In this document: piece by piece, positions 39,468 through 50,248 of the stretch | Position numbering within the stretch: the stretch's first letter is position 1 | How the letters are laid out: each line of letters opens with the position of its first letter | Source of the DNA: Vibrio metoecus | Lineage (GTDB): Bacteria; Pseudomonadota; Gammaproteobacteria; Enterobacterales; Vibrionaceae | Reading direction: 5' to 3' | NCBI RefSeq assembly: GCF_000696385.1 | Contig: NZ_JJMN01000006.1 | Span: 124,001-188,000 of the forward strand | Length of the DNA stretch: 64,000 bases | Translations under genes and position numbers: made by a program | The notes under the pieces: model-generated | What the model was told of the DNA's origin: nothing | The model's database searches: none | Seen by the model: only the letters and a program-made list of their open reading frames with translations

Positions 39468-42400
39468 CTAAGGACAAGTCACTTCAGTCCAGAACCAATT
39501 GGATTGAGTGGGTGATTCCCAAACACCTGGATTATTCTTTGCAACAAAGCATTTTCCATTGAAAATCACGGTATCACCGCTTTTCACTTGTGTAGAGCCA
39601 GCAATCCACTGAATAACACTCCCAGTGGAGCCACCAGTATTACCTCCTGTATTACCGCCCGTATTGCCACCAGTATTCCCTCCAGTAGAAAGATCCGCTT
39701 TCGGTAAATCAGGCTGTTCAAAAGCAAAGGCGTAATCCACGTTATTGATCTTCACGCTGTAGTTGGCAGGGCCAGAAATTGGCAAGTAATACACCATATC
39801 CAACTCATAGGTTGCACCCGCTGGAAGTGACTTCCAAGAAGGCAGACTGAACGCCACACGATGCATGGTTCCCTCTAATCCACCGATGTTGTTGGCTTTG
39901 CTGTGGCCAGAAGCGATCACTTTCAAACCCGCACCAGACTGGTCCTTCGCGTTATCAGGAGCCGAAACAGGAATGTCAAACTGGAACTCTGTTCCTCCGG
40001 GCAGTTCTACGCCCGTATTGTTCGTGAACGTAATTTTAGGGTTAATCGGATAGTTCTGATCGCCCACTTTGAAACCGCCCACTTTCACCGCAATATTCAC
40101 CGCTTCTGTTGGGGTTGCACCTGTAGCCACTTTATTACCATACGGTGTCGCAGCCTTGAACTTGTCGTAGATAGCTTTGGTCATGGTGTTACCCATGTGG
40201 TACTCACCTTTGCCTGTCGCACACGCTTGCTCAGTTGGGTCGACTGACGTGCGTTTGCCGTTAGCATCGAGGTTGTAACAACTATAATCCCCCGCCAGTT
40301 CCCAGAACATGATACCGCCAATCTCTTTGTCGATAACATAATCCGCTTTGACATCGATAGACTGTTTATCCTCGGTCGACAAGAACACTTTCTTCTCTGC
40401 ATTCCACAACCATGGTGCTACCGCAACACTGTCATAATGGCGAGTATACGTTCCAATCAGCGGTGTCGTAGTAGGGTCAAGTTGGTATGCCGCTGCGTAT
40501 GAACCCCAAATGCCTTTTTCTAGGTTCTTCGCATGCCACATAGGGTTAGAACCGGCGCCCATTTCATCACCAGCGGCATTCACATCATGCCACATATTGT
40601 CGATACCACTCGCACCATAACCACAGTTATTTTTCTCACCCTCTCCGGTTCCTGGTGGGCATTGATTTTGATTCGGTAGACGCGGCTCGTCCCCACAGGC
40701 CATTGTCTCCGCCCGTAACACCTTGCCAACCACGGGTATAGTAAGGAACACCAATGTTGATGCGACCTGCTGGCATTGAGCCGCGGAAGTAGTGGTAAGC
40801 CCAGTCGGTATTTAGGTAGCCAATACCGCTATACTCTGCCGTGCCATACACATTCCACATCGCTAACTCGGAGTCTTTACCTGTGTCGTATAGGGCTGCG
40901 TTGTGACCAACGTGATCGTTCCACGCACCATGCAAGTCGTAAGACATGATGTTGACGTAGTCGAGATACTTAGTGACATCAAAGGTTTCCATACCTCGCA
41001 GCAGGTAACCAGAAGATGGGGCGGCAATCGTCAGCATGTAATGATGACCATCTTGTGCCGAAGCTTGATCGAGTTTTTCACGCAGAACACGCATCAACTC
41101 TTGGTAAGAAGCCCACAAATACGCACGACGTGGTTCCATCTGCGCTTTGTCATCTGGGTTACCGGCTCCCGCCATTGACGTTGGGTACTCGTAATCGATA
41201 TCCACACCATCAAACTGGTACTTGCGGATCATCTCGACTGCGGATGTCGCAAACTTTTCAATACCGGCATGGTTAATGGAGCCGTCTGCATTGGTGGTCA
41301 TTGAATAGAAACCACCGTCTGCCACACGATTACCATTGTTATCAAAATGGCCACCCGTCTCAGCCCAACCGCCAATCGAAATTAATGTTTTTACATCGTA
41401 TTTCTTCTTATACGTCGCTAAAGCGCCGAAATGACCTTTAAAGCCTAGTGTTGGATCAATCTCCACTCCCGGCCACTCTTTACCAACCGCGGCGTTGTTT
41501 GGATCGTTCACATCCCCGACATTCACTTTGCCATCAGAACCAATGCTGACAAACGCATAGTTAATGTGAGTCAATTGCTCCCAAGGAATATCTTTTACCA
41601 GATAGGCGGTTTGATCGTCATCTCCTGAACGCCAACTGGTGAAGTAACCAATCACACGACGAGGATGATCGGCACCCATTTTCTCACGGCCTGCTTCATC
41701 ATAAACAGTGCAATACGGTACTTGAACACCTTCGGTTTGATACAAACCATCAGGACGGCAGCTTGCCACAGGAGCAACGCCATTAACGACTAAAGTTGTC
41801 AGTGCAGAATCGGTGGTTGCCCCTAAATTGTCGGTGGCACGCGCGTAAACGGCCAGTGAACCTGCTTTGATTGTCGTGTAATTGAGTGTGTAAGGCGCTT
41901 TAGCCGATGTGCCAACCAAAGTTCCACCCACATAGAAATCGACCTTATCAACAGAGCCATCGGCATCCGCAGCATTCGCGGTAAGGGTCACTACTGCGCC
42001 AACATCCACAGTAGCCGCAGACAGTGTAATGGAAACGGTTGGAGCTTGGTTAGCTGGGCCGGAAGCCTCTTTTACCGTTACGGTTACCGCATTTTTGACA
42101 CTCACCGCGCCCTTGTCATCAAAGGCTATTGCACTGAATTCATGTGCACCTTTAGTGGCTGTCCAATTCGTGGTGTAAGGAGCTTTGTTCACTTGCGCGA
42201 CAAGCACACCATCGATAGAAAACTCAACACGAGCGACAGAACCGTCGGCATCCGCTGCATTCGCCGCCAAGCTCACTACATCACCCTCAGTGATCTGTGC
42301 AGTGGCAAGCGGAGAGGTTAGGTTTACGGTTGGAGCTTGGTTAGTGCCGCCGGATGTCAAACAAGAATCCACCCGTTTCCACTGAGCGTAGTTACCAGAA

Positions 42401-42618
42401 AACTTTTCTGGGTCGTTATTTTGTGTCCAGTAGTTGGCTTGATAAGCATTGCCCTTGTACTGAACCTTCGCGCCACCGGTATAGACAGCAGATGATTGCC
42501 ATTCTGGTAGTGCTGAACAATCTACTGCGGCGTAGCTATTAAACGCCATCAAACACGAGGCGGTTAAGGTACTGAGAGTAAAAATTCTCTTCACGCCCGT
42601 TCCATCGTTAATACGCAT
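39468..42618 (-). pseudogene. Secreted GH18 chitinase/chitodextrinase, frame broken
   Basis: About 1049 residues. Order: Sec signal (about 1-30), an N-terminal chitin-binding module ([21 protein letters not shown]), two bacterial Ig-like repeats each beginning NQAPTV, a GH18 domain whose active site is [10 protein letters not shown], a Gly-Asn-Thr linker and a C-terminal chitin-binding module ([20 protein letters not shown]). It cleaves chitin chains or oligomers outside the cytoplasm. The extra base is A40680; without it the join reads [15 protein letters not shown]. cholerae VCA0700 is the likely match. Confidence 0.9.
39631..39687. repeat. 12-base tandem repeat coding the chitinase linker
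   Basis: Nearly five copies of a 12-base unit, each coding Gly-Gly-Asn-Thr on the minus strand. Copy number is likely to vary between strains. Confidence 0.8.
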
Positions 42619-43175
42619 TTTTATGTTTCCCTTAAGTTATTGTTTCACTAATTAAATAAAACCACGTCGACATGGGTTCACTTAAATTCTTGCGTAAAAC
42701 AACTTTAGAATAGCGGGATAATTTGGCACTCAGAAAAGTGTGAAATTTAATAATGACTCGCAAATGACTGTCTATTTTATGCAATGAGCAAGGGGTTATT
42801 TTGCATCAATAACCAATTATTCATTAATTTTTAGCCATAAAAAAAAGCCCCGTTTTTCAGAACAAAATACGGGGTTCAACAAATTTTTTGTGACAAATTT
42901 TCCTAAGAGGGAGTGTTAGCCTACAACTATGCTTAATGTTGCAAAAGAGTAAAAATCACGTCTCTAAACTTCCTCTTTTCTCAATTTTTTGATTTTGTTA
43001 TTCATCTCAACACATAAAAACACAAAAAAATTTCTCGTAATTGACCTATTTTTGCACAGTCACTACGTATGAAAAATCGGTATCGTATTTCTTAATCGTT
43101 TTCACACCCAAACCGCATGGCGAAATTAACGCCAAGTGGTAAAAGTAAACTCATCACACAGATAAGGTGAACACT
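42619..43175. other. AT-rich intergenic region chitinase/alcohol dehydrogenase
   Basis: 557 bases without a supported gene, flanked by divergent genes. A minus-strand terminator at 42840-42874 lies 220 bases before the chitinase start, so something shorter may be transcribed leftward from about 42880-43100. Confidence 0.6.
42840..42874 (-). terminator. Minus-strand intrinsic terminator upstream of chitinase
   Basis: On the minus strand CCCCGT...ACGGGG is followed by C and eight T's. It has no annotated gene upstream, so it ends either a small RNA or an attenuated leader. Confidence 0.65.
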
Positions 43176-44327
43176 ATGTACTTTAGTTATGTAAACCCGA
43201 CTAAAATTCACTTTGGACAAGGCCAAATCGCCAGCATTCGCAAAGAAATCCCTAAAGATCACAAAGTATTAGTTATTTACGGTGGCGGCTCTATCAAACG
43301 TAATGGCGTTTATGACCAAGTGGTTGAGGCGCTGAGTGAACACCAGTGGGTCGAATTTTCTGGGGTTGAGCCAAACCCCACCAAAGAAACATTGGATAAC
43401 GCGGTGACCATGGTGAAGCAGCAACACATCGATTTTATTCTTGCGGTTGGGGGCGGCTCGGTCATTGATGGTTCAAAATATGTTGCGGCCGCCGCATATT
43501 ATGAAGGTGATGGCTGGGATATTTTGACAGGGCAACACACCGTACAACAGGCGACACCGATCGGTGCAATTTTGACTTTGCCTGCCACGGGGTCTGAATC
43601 CAATACTGGTGCGGTGATCACCAAAGCGGAAACTCAAGATAAACTGGCCTTTCTCTCTCCTGCCGTTCAGCCACGCTTTGCGGTGCTTGACCCAGATGTG
43701 ATGAAAACCCTCCCCGAGCGCCAACTGGTCAATGGTTTGGTAGATGCTTGGGTTCATGTTTGTGAACAATATTTGACACTACCTACTCAAGCCATGGTGC
43801 AAGAAGGCTATGCTGAAGTGCTGCTAAGAAACTTATTAGCCCTAGGTGCGGATTTTGCGAATCGAGACAACGATGCGTGGCGAGCCAATCTGATGTGGAC
43901 AGCCAACCAAGCATTAAATGGTTTGATCGGTACCGGTGTTCCGCAAGATTGGGCAACGCATATGATTGGACATGAACTCACCGCACTATGGCACGTAGAC
44001 CATGCTCGCTCACTCGCTATTGTTCAACCTTCATTGCTACGCAACCAGCTTGAGTATAAAAAAGCCCCAAAACTGGAACAGATGGGCAAAAATGTCTTTG
44101 GTCTACCGAAATCCGATGATTTAGCGGAAAAAACCATTGCGGCCATTGAAGCTTTTTACCACCAACTGAATGTGGCGACCCAATTTGGTGAACATGGTAT
44201 GGAAAAAGCGGCTGCGGTTGACGCCGTCATCCAACAATTGACCACCCACGGAATGTTGAAGTTGGGTGAACAAGGCACCATCACCCTCCAAGAATCACGC
44301 AAAATACTTGAAAGCGCTTTGTATTAG
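43176..44327 (+). CDS. Iron-containing alcohol dehydrogenase, YqhD-like
   Basis: 383 residues of group III alcohol dehydrogenases. NAD(P) loop GGGSVIDGSKY near residue 93; metal-binding region contains IGHELTALWHVDHARSLAIV. YqhD-type enzymes reduce aldehydes with NADPH. ATG at 43176 has AAGGTG 9 bases upstream. Frame intact; stands alone. Confidence 0.9.
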   Translation: MYFSYVNPTKIHFGQGQIASIRKEIPKDHKVLVIYGGGSIKRNGVYDQVVEALSEHQWVEFSGVEPNPTKETLDNAVTMVKQQHIDFILAVGGGSVIDGSKYVAAAAYYEGDGWDILTGQHTVQQATPIGAILTLPATGSESNTGAVITKAETQDKLAFLSPAVQPRFAVLDPDVMKTLPERQLVNGLVDAWVHVCEQYLTLPTQAMVQEGYAEVLLRNLLALGADFANRDNDAWRANLMWTANQALNGLIGTGVPQDWATHMIGHELTALWHVDHARSLAIVQPSLLRNQLEYKKAPKLEQMGKNVFGLPKSDDLAEKTIAAIEAFYHQLNVATQFGEHGMEKAAAVDAVIQQLTTHGMLKLGEQGTITLQESRKILESALY

Positions 44328-44450
44328 ATCTGAGGCAAGTAGCGCTATTCTGTCGTCAACAAATCCTGTTACACTCTCGCGGCACGCTAATCCACTATAG
44401 ATTGCGTGCCTATTTGGGGTGATTGGGGATACGTTGTTGCGGATAAGTTT

Positions 44451-45069
44451 ATGTGGCTGGTGATTATTGCTTTCTGTTTCGTTCAATTAATGACAATTGA
44501 GCGTGGCCCGCGTTGGCTATTTTATCTGTCTAAACCTACCCCCATTTTGCTCATGGCGCTGACGATCCTTGTCACCCCCAGTCCTTTATCCGTTTTCGCA
44601 TGGTGGATTGTCGTAGGTCTCGTACTTTCAGCGCTGGGAGATGTGTTGCTGATGCTTCCCAAGGATAGATTTGTCTCCGGTTTAGTGGTTTTTTTATTTA
44701 GCACACATCGCTTACACCCTAGGGTTTAGCACCACGGTTACACACATCACTTGGTGGCCAATCGCCGTTTGGGCTGCCGTGGGAATCATCGCTTTCCTTT
44801 TGCTATTGCCCTCACTCGGCAACATGGCACTTCCCGTTGCCGGTTATGTCATCGTTATTGTCTTGATGACATGCGCTGCAACCGAGTACTGGCTTGGATA
44901 CAACAACAATGCCTCACGTCTTGCTCTGGTGGGGGCCGCTATGTTTATGCTTTCCGATCTGGTGTTAGCGATTGACCGCTTTCGCTCTTCATCGCAGTTC
45001 TCGCGACATGTGGTGATGTTTAGTTATTACAGCGCACAGGCTTTACTGACCTTATCTGTCATCCCCTAA
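44451..45069 (+). pseudogene. YhhN/TMEM86-like membrane protein, frame broken
   Basis: Polytopic protein of 205 residues after repair, about eight hydrophobic segments, same length as E. coli YhhN. Eukaryotic TMEM86B of this family is a lysoplasmalogenase; the bacterial activity is uncertain. The break is an extra A44700: without it the join reads VVFLFAHIAYTLGFSTTVTHIT. ATG at 44451 matches the E. coli start; a GTG at 44406 would extend it. Its stop overlaps the convergent pgtA stop (CTAA at 45066-45069), with no terminator between them. Confidence 0.8.
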
Positions 45070-46329
45070 CCACGGGCTTTAAACGCATCTTTTTCTAAAC
45101 CATGCTTTTTCATTCTCAGATAGAGCTTTTTACGCGGCACTTGTAGGTAATTCGCGGCATCGGCGACGCGACCAGAGAACAAAAACAGCGCATCTTCAAT
45201 TACTTGCTTTTCGTAGTCGTCCACCAACTCATCCAGTGGCGACAACATTTCTTCCTGATTGTAGATCCGCTCTTTGCCCGCCAGTTTTACAATGCCAATC
45301 GCATACAATTCCGCCACATTGCGCAGTTCGCGCACATTACCCGGCCACTGGTGAGCACGTAACAAGGCGAGATAATGCGCCTCAACATTCGGCATAGGTT
45401 TGCCCAGCTTGTAACAGCTCTGTTTTAGGAAATAGTGGAACAGTGCCGCGATGTCATCCGGCCTTTGGCGCAGTAAAGGCACATCGATCTGCCCCTGATT
45501 CAACAAATAGTAAATGCTCTGGCAAAAGCTGGTTTTGAGCAATCAACTGCTCGGGTGACTGATCAATCACGGCAATTACACGCGTTCTTGGTCGATTGAG
45601 TCGCTCTTGGTTGAGTAAGCTCTGTACCAAATTGCGCTGCACTTCTTCGGTCAGAAACTCAATATGATCAATCAATAACGTTCCTCCAGCACTTTCCTGA
45701 ACTTTCGGCTCCATCGCGCTCCATTCGGTTTTTTCCGAAGCAACGAACTCAACCAAGGGTAAGTTGCCATTATTGATAGTGAGCTGATGAATAAGATAGG
45801 CGATGGTGTGTCTCCCACATCCCGATTCGCCCACAATCACTACGTGGCGGTTCAACAGCGCATATTGCGCAACATGGGAACGAATTTGCTCCATGTGTGC
45901 CGATTTGCCAACCAATTCACGCTTCACTGAACGTGAGAGAAGCAGTTTTTGTTCGATGAAAGAACGACGCAACTCAAGATGCTGCTTGATCAGCGTGAGC
46001 AATTGAGGCGGGTTGATCGGTTTTTCGAGAAAATCACATGCACCGATTTTTACCGCTTCCACCGCCATCGGGATATCACCATGTCCAGTGATCACAATCA
46101 CTGGGATTTTGTCGTCCACGGCTTTGATCTGCTTGAGCAATTCCATGCCATGCAGCTGTGGCATGTACATATCGAGCAGCACCACTCCGTTCCAGTCGGG
46201 CTGGATATGGTTCATCGCCAGCGTGGGATCAATCACTGCTTTTGCTGTTAAGCCAGCAATCGACATCAAATGTAAATAGGATTCCAACACGTCCTGATCA
46301 TCATCAATCAGCAGTACGGTACTTTTCAT
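45066..46329 (-). pseudogene. pgtA: Phosphoglycerate response regulator PgtA, frame broken
   Basis: NtrC-like layout, 420 residues after repair. Receiver STVLLIDDDQDVLESY with Asp in VVLLDMYMPQ; AAA+ with Walker A GESGCGRHTIA and Walker B-like GGTLLIDHIEF; C-terminal FIS-type helix-turn-helix VADAANYLQVPRKKLYLRMKKHG. No GAFTGA loop is found, so normal sigma54 contact is doubtful. The break is the GG pair at 45521-45522; one G gives NQLLQSIYYLLNQGQID. GGAG precedes the ATG, which lies inside the pgtB 3' end (26-base overlap). Confidence 0.85.
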
Positions 46330-48676
46330 CTTGCTGTAACTCCAAAATGACCATTGCACCTTTCCCCAGATCGGAGGCCAGTGCAATTCGGCCATGCATT
46401 TTTTCAACTAATGATTGGCAAATGCTCAATCCCAGCCCCAACCCCACTTCCTTGGTGGTCGTAAATGGGGTAAATAGTTTATCGACAACATCGTGTTCAA
46501 AGCCCAACCCACTATCGACCACCGCGATGCGCAACATGCCTTTACTCGACGCGCCCAACACCATTAATTTGACCCACGCGGCTGCGCGAGTGGTTGAAGC
46601 ATCACAGCCATTCACAATCAAATTGATTAAGACTTGCTCCAAACTCAACGCATCCGCCATAACGATTAAATCGTCAGGTAGCTCATTGATAAGCTGAACT
46701 TGCTGCCGCCTCGCCTTGGTTTGTACTAGAACCAAAGCCTGTTCAACAACACTGTTTAGGCGTATCGGTTGTAGCGTTTCATCGCTGCTATTCTTGCGGG
46801 CAAATTGGCGAAGGCTATTCACAATTTTCCCCATCCGCGTGGTTAAGCTTTCAATATGGTCGAGTGATTCTGACAATTGAGCTTGCGGGGTTTCCTCTAA
46901 TGCCAATCGAGCAGAAAACAGATAGGTCGACATCGCGCTTAGCGGCTGATTGAGCTCATGGGCCAAGCTCGTCATCGTCTGCCCGACTACTGCCATTTTC
47001 GCCGCTTGGATCAGTTCGCCTTGTGTTTTTTTCAGGTGAGCTTCGGCACGTTGCCGCTCTTCCACTTCGGCTTGTAACTCTCGGTTTTTCTCGCGCAGTG
47101 ATTGGGTTTTCTCTTTGACCCGCTGCTCCAGCAAGCGGTTGGCATGTTCTTGGTCTGTGACGTCGGTGATGGTGACAATAATCTTATCTTGTAGCCCTTG
47201 GTTGTAACGACGCAGATAGAGGCGCAAGTAGTGAGGCTTTTCCGAGTTACCGAGTGATAGGGTTAAACTCTCCGCCCCTTTCTGAATTAAATTACCTTTT
47301 TTATCAAATAATTGGCTTACTTTAGGTTGAATGTATTCAGCAAAGCAGCTCCATAACGTCAGTGGTTGAGCGATAGATTCCAAACGCAGCGTTGCCATCG
47401 CACTCGGATTGGCGGATTCAATTTTCCCCAGCAAATCACAGGTGATCAAACTCGCTTGTGTGTTATTGATGAGGCTTAACGCGTTAGTGCGTTCCATCTC
47501 CTCCACTTTTTTGCCATAAAGGATGAGCTGTTCACTCAGCGCCCCGATCTCGTCTTTACCATCCACGGTGATCGGGTGGGAAAGATCGTTATGAATAATC
47601 GCATCCAAACTTTCACTTAAGCGGTGTAACCGTCCAACAATGCGCTTATGCACAAAGTAATACATCAGTAATAAGCTCAGCCCAATCGAAAGGCCAAAAC
47701 AAACCAGCAATACTCGGTTGCCTTCTTTCACCAGTTGGGCGGTCTGTTTTTTGACTTGCACAAAGAGAGAATCGGCATTCGCCACCAGATCTGCAATTGC
47801 CGTATGCTGCTGATCTAACTGGATTTGTAACTGTTCACTCGTACGATCTAACTGCTGCGTCAATGTCACCATATCACGCAAACTGTGATGAAAATCCCCT
47901 TCAAGACGCAGCACATTTCGCCATTCTTCAAGCAGTTGTTGGTAAGCGATGGAGGAAGGCTGGGAAAACAGCGGCTGACTTAATCGATTTATTTCATCAA
48001 GTCGATACTGCAAAACACGCATACCGTTATCCACTTGGGTGAGGTGCTTAGCTTTAAGTAGTTCATCTACAAACAAAAAGGCTTGTGTTTCACCATCTAA
48101 GATCGTTTGGATCAGATTAATGGTTTGAAACATGATTTGAGCCTGAGGTTGTGCCGCGCCGCCTCGTTCTAATTGCCACTGCAATTCTTGACGCATCGGC
48201 GACAGCTCCATCCCAATATCTTGATGCAGCCAATCCAACTGTTCCGCAAAGAGAGCTAAACGGCGGTCGACATCAATCCGAGCCGAAACCAGATCGTTAA
48301 TCTGTTGCGTGGTTTGCCGCAACTCTGTGTACCCTTGTTGCAGCGCCGCTTGCTGCTCATTTTGTGGCAAACTCGCCAACGCTGCGTGGATCGCAGTGAA
48401 ATCCTCTTGCAAACGCTGATATTGCTGATTGAGTGTCACTTTGCTGGTGGCACTGACGATCAGTTGAATTCGTCTGCGAATTTCTGAACTGCGGGTTTCC
48501 AATACATAGCTGGTGTTGTACTTGGGCACGCTTTGATTGAGCAGTTCCGCCACTTGATAATCCAGTCGGCTCCATGTACCCCAAGCCACTAAGCTGACGA
48601 TAGTCAAAAGCGAAGTGCTGAACGCAAATGCCAGCAATAGTCTTGCGCCTATGGTGTGGCGAGTGGTCAAACTCAT
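46304..48676 (-). CDS. pgtB: Phosphoglycerate sensor histidine kinase PgtB
   Basis: 790 residues. Membrane helix near 13-33, a long helical periplasmic sensor to about 310, second helix, HAMP (IVGRLHRLSESLDAII), PAS-like segment, coiled coil, phospho-acceptor His in SLAHELNQPLSAMSTY and HATPase VVDSGLGFEHD and GLGLGLSICQSLVEKM. Phosphorylates PgtA in response to phosphoglycerate or PEP, with PgtC. It starts inside the pgtC stop (ATGA overlap at 48673-48676). Confidence 0.92.
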   Translation of the reverse strand: MSLTTRHTIGARLLLAFAFSTSLLTIVSLVAWGTWSRLDYQVAELLNQSVPKYNTSYVLETRSSEIRRRIQLIVSATSKVTLNQQYQRLQEDFTAIHAALASLPQNEQQAALQQGYTELRQTTQQINDLVSARIDVDRRLALFAEQLDWLHQDIGMELSPMRQELQWQLERGGAAQPQAQIMFQTINLIQTILDGETQAFLFVDELLKAKHLTQVDNGMRVLQYRLDEINRLSQPLFSQPSSIAYQQLLEEWRNVLRLEGDFHHSLRDMVTLTQQLDRTSEQLQIQLDQQHTAIADLVANADSLFVQVKKQTAQLVKEGNRVLLVCFGLSIGLSLLLMYYFVHKRIVGRLHRLSESLDAIIHNDLSHPITVDGKDEIGALSEQLILYGKKVEEMERTNALSLINNTQASLITCDLLGKIESANPSAMATLRLESIAQPLTLWSCFAEYIQPKVSQLFDKKGNLIQKGAESLTLSLGNSEKPHYLRLYLRRYNQGLQDKIIVTITDVTDQEHANRLLEQRVKEKTQSLREKNRELQAEVEERQRAEAHLKKTQGELIQAAKMAVVGQTMTSLAHELNQPLSAMSTYLFSARLALEETPQAQLSESLDHIESLTTRMGKIVNSLRQFARKNSSDETLQPIRLNSVVEQALVLVQTKARRQQVQLINELPDDLIVMADALSLEQVLINLIVNGCDASTTRAAAWVKLMVLGASSKGMLRIAVVDSGLGFEHDVVDKLFTPFTTTKEVGLGLGLSICQSLVEKMHGRIALASDLGKGAMVILELQQDEKYRTAD

Positions 48677-49971
48677 TGCGCTTCCTCAGCCAGCAAGATT
48701 TTCAATTCTTGGTTAGCTTGCTCAAGCTGTTTTTCCAAACGCATTTGCCATTCATGCCCCTTTTCTGCAAGCAGCATGGCAGATTCCGCTTGCTGCTCTT
48801 CACTCAGCGCCGAGTTTGGGGCGATTTGTATGGCTAAAGCATCAACCTCTTGCTCGGAAATCGGCATGGTAAAAACCGTGCGTTCAATCTGCTCAATTTT
48901 AGCCAATACAGAAGGACGACGTGCAAACTGCGCCTTAGCTTCAAGTACCGCAAGTAGCGTATCTTTTAGTTGCGGCAGTTGCTTGGTGATGGCCAAATCG
49001 AATAAATCGTTCAGGCACTCTTCGCGGCGAATAATGCTGCCCATGGGCAAACGGGTGAATCGCTCGTTGACTAGAGACTGATCTTGCACGCTGTGTTTGG
49101 CAAAATCGTTGCCTTCCATGTTGCTTTGCACTGAGCTAGACATGAGAAGCTCAATAAAGGCTTTGGCGTACTGATCGTTGTGATTTTGTCTAACTTGGGC
49201 GACATACGTCGGCATTAAGGTGAAACTCTCATCGTACACAAATTGCACGTAGTCGAGTTTGCGACCAAGAATCAAGGCATAGCTGTCGATGGTCGGGCCA
49301 ACCCCAAACTGACCATTGGCAATATAGTCACTCACGCCAAAACTTCTGGCCGAGGCAGTCGCTAGATTGGCGCCGACTCGCAGCAAGATCTCCCACCCTT
49401 TTTGCCAGCCATATTTGGCCAATATGCTTTCCACCATCATCTGCGTGGTGCCAGAGCGCGCAGGGGTACTCATGGTGACATGCCCAAAATAAATAGGTTT
49501 AGCCAGATCGCTAAATTGCTTCGGCTCGGGAAGCTGATGAGTTTTGAGGTAATCTTGGTTCCAAACCAAACCCGCCCCAGAATAGCCAATGGTTGCGACC
49601 TGATCAGTAATCGGTAACGCGTATGGCTTCAACCACTCTGGCGTTTGCATCGGTTCGGGTAAGGTCACTAACTTGCCACTTTGCGCTAAGTGGTGCATCA
49701 AGTATGGCGATGAGCTCAACACCAGATCGATGTTCTGGATATAGCTTTTATTGAGCAGTTGTACACTCGATTGAGCTCGCCGATGGATAATTTGTACTTC
49801 AACCCCTTGGTAGCGACGGCTGAACTCTTCCACTAAAGGCAGTAAAGGCTCACGAGAGAAGGTGGTGAGAATGACCAACTCCCTTTCTGCGGCATGAACT
49901 TGAGCCGGCAGCACACCTAAAGTCAGCAAGAGGCTAGGGCAAAATTAAAGACAAAAATCCAATCGCTGCAT
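48673..49971 (-). pseudogene. pgtC: Periplasmic phosphoglycerate-sensing protein PgtC, stop inside signal peptide
   Basis: 432 codons from ATG 49971, preceded by AAGGGA. The first 28 form a Sec signal that ends PAQVHAAERE. An in-frame TAA at 49945-49947 interrupts it at codon 9, while the frame on both sides agrees. The mature part is a binding-protein fold (LVILTTFSREPLLPLVEEFSRRYQGVEV) plus a helical C-terminal extension. In Salmonella PgtC works with PgtB to sense phosphoglycerate. A TTG at 49929 could start a truncated form without a full signal peptide. Confidence 0.82.
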
Positions 49972-50046
49972 GGGGCAAATCCCTTAGTTTTTGTGCGTTC
50001 ACTCAAATCTCTGTCATTTGTTGAAAAAAAATCGCTAACGCGTTTG

Positions 50047-50148
50047 GGTCAACTCTGACCTTTCCTGTCATTAATTTTATCAGCAATTGCTTATCCACTG
50101 AGGGCAAAATTCCCAGTTTTGACTCACTCATCAAGCGTATTTGAGTCA
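50047..50148. promoter_or_regulatory. Operator-like dyads in pgtC/pgtP divergent region
   Basis: GGTCA-ACTC-TGACC (50047-50060) and TGACTCA-N15-TGAGTCA (50120-50126, 50142-50148; arms 22 bases apart, two helical turns). They are candidate PgtA sites for either gene. I do not see a sigma54-type GG-N10-GC promoter. Confidence 0.4.
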
Positions 50149-50248
50149 CTTCTGTCCCAAAAGGGGGCTTTTGAGCGACAAGTCGCTTTATTTGATGATG
50201 CCTCCCGACAAACAGAACGTTTGATCTCGTGAACTAGGGAGAGCTCTT

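Noticed and set aside
46158..46697. 179-codon frame antisense to pgtA/pgtB
   Set aside because: Shadow of two overlapping real genes; no domain content.
49972..50248. Sigma54 promoter before pgtP
   Set aside because: No GG-N10-GC element found in the spacer.
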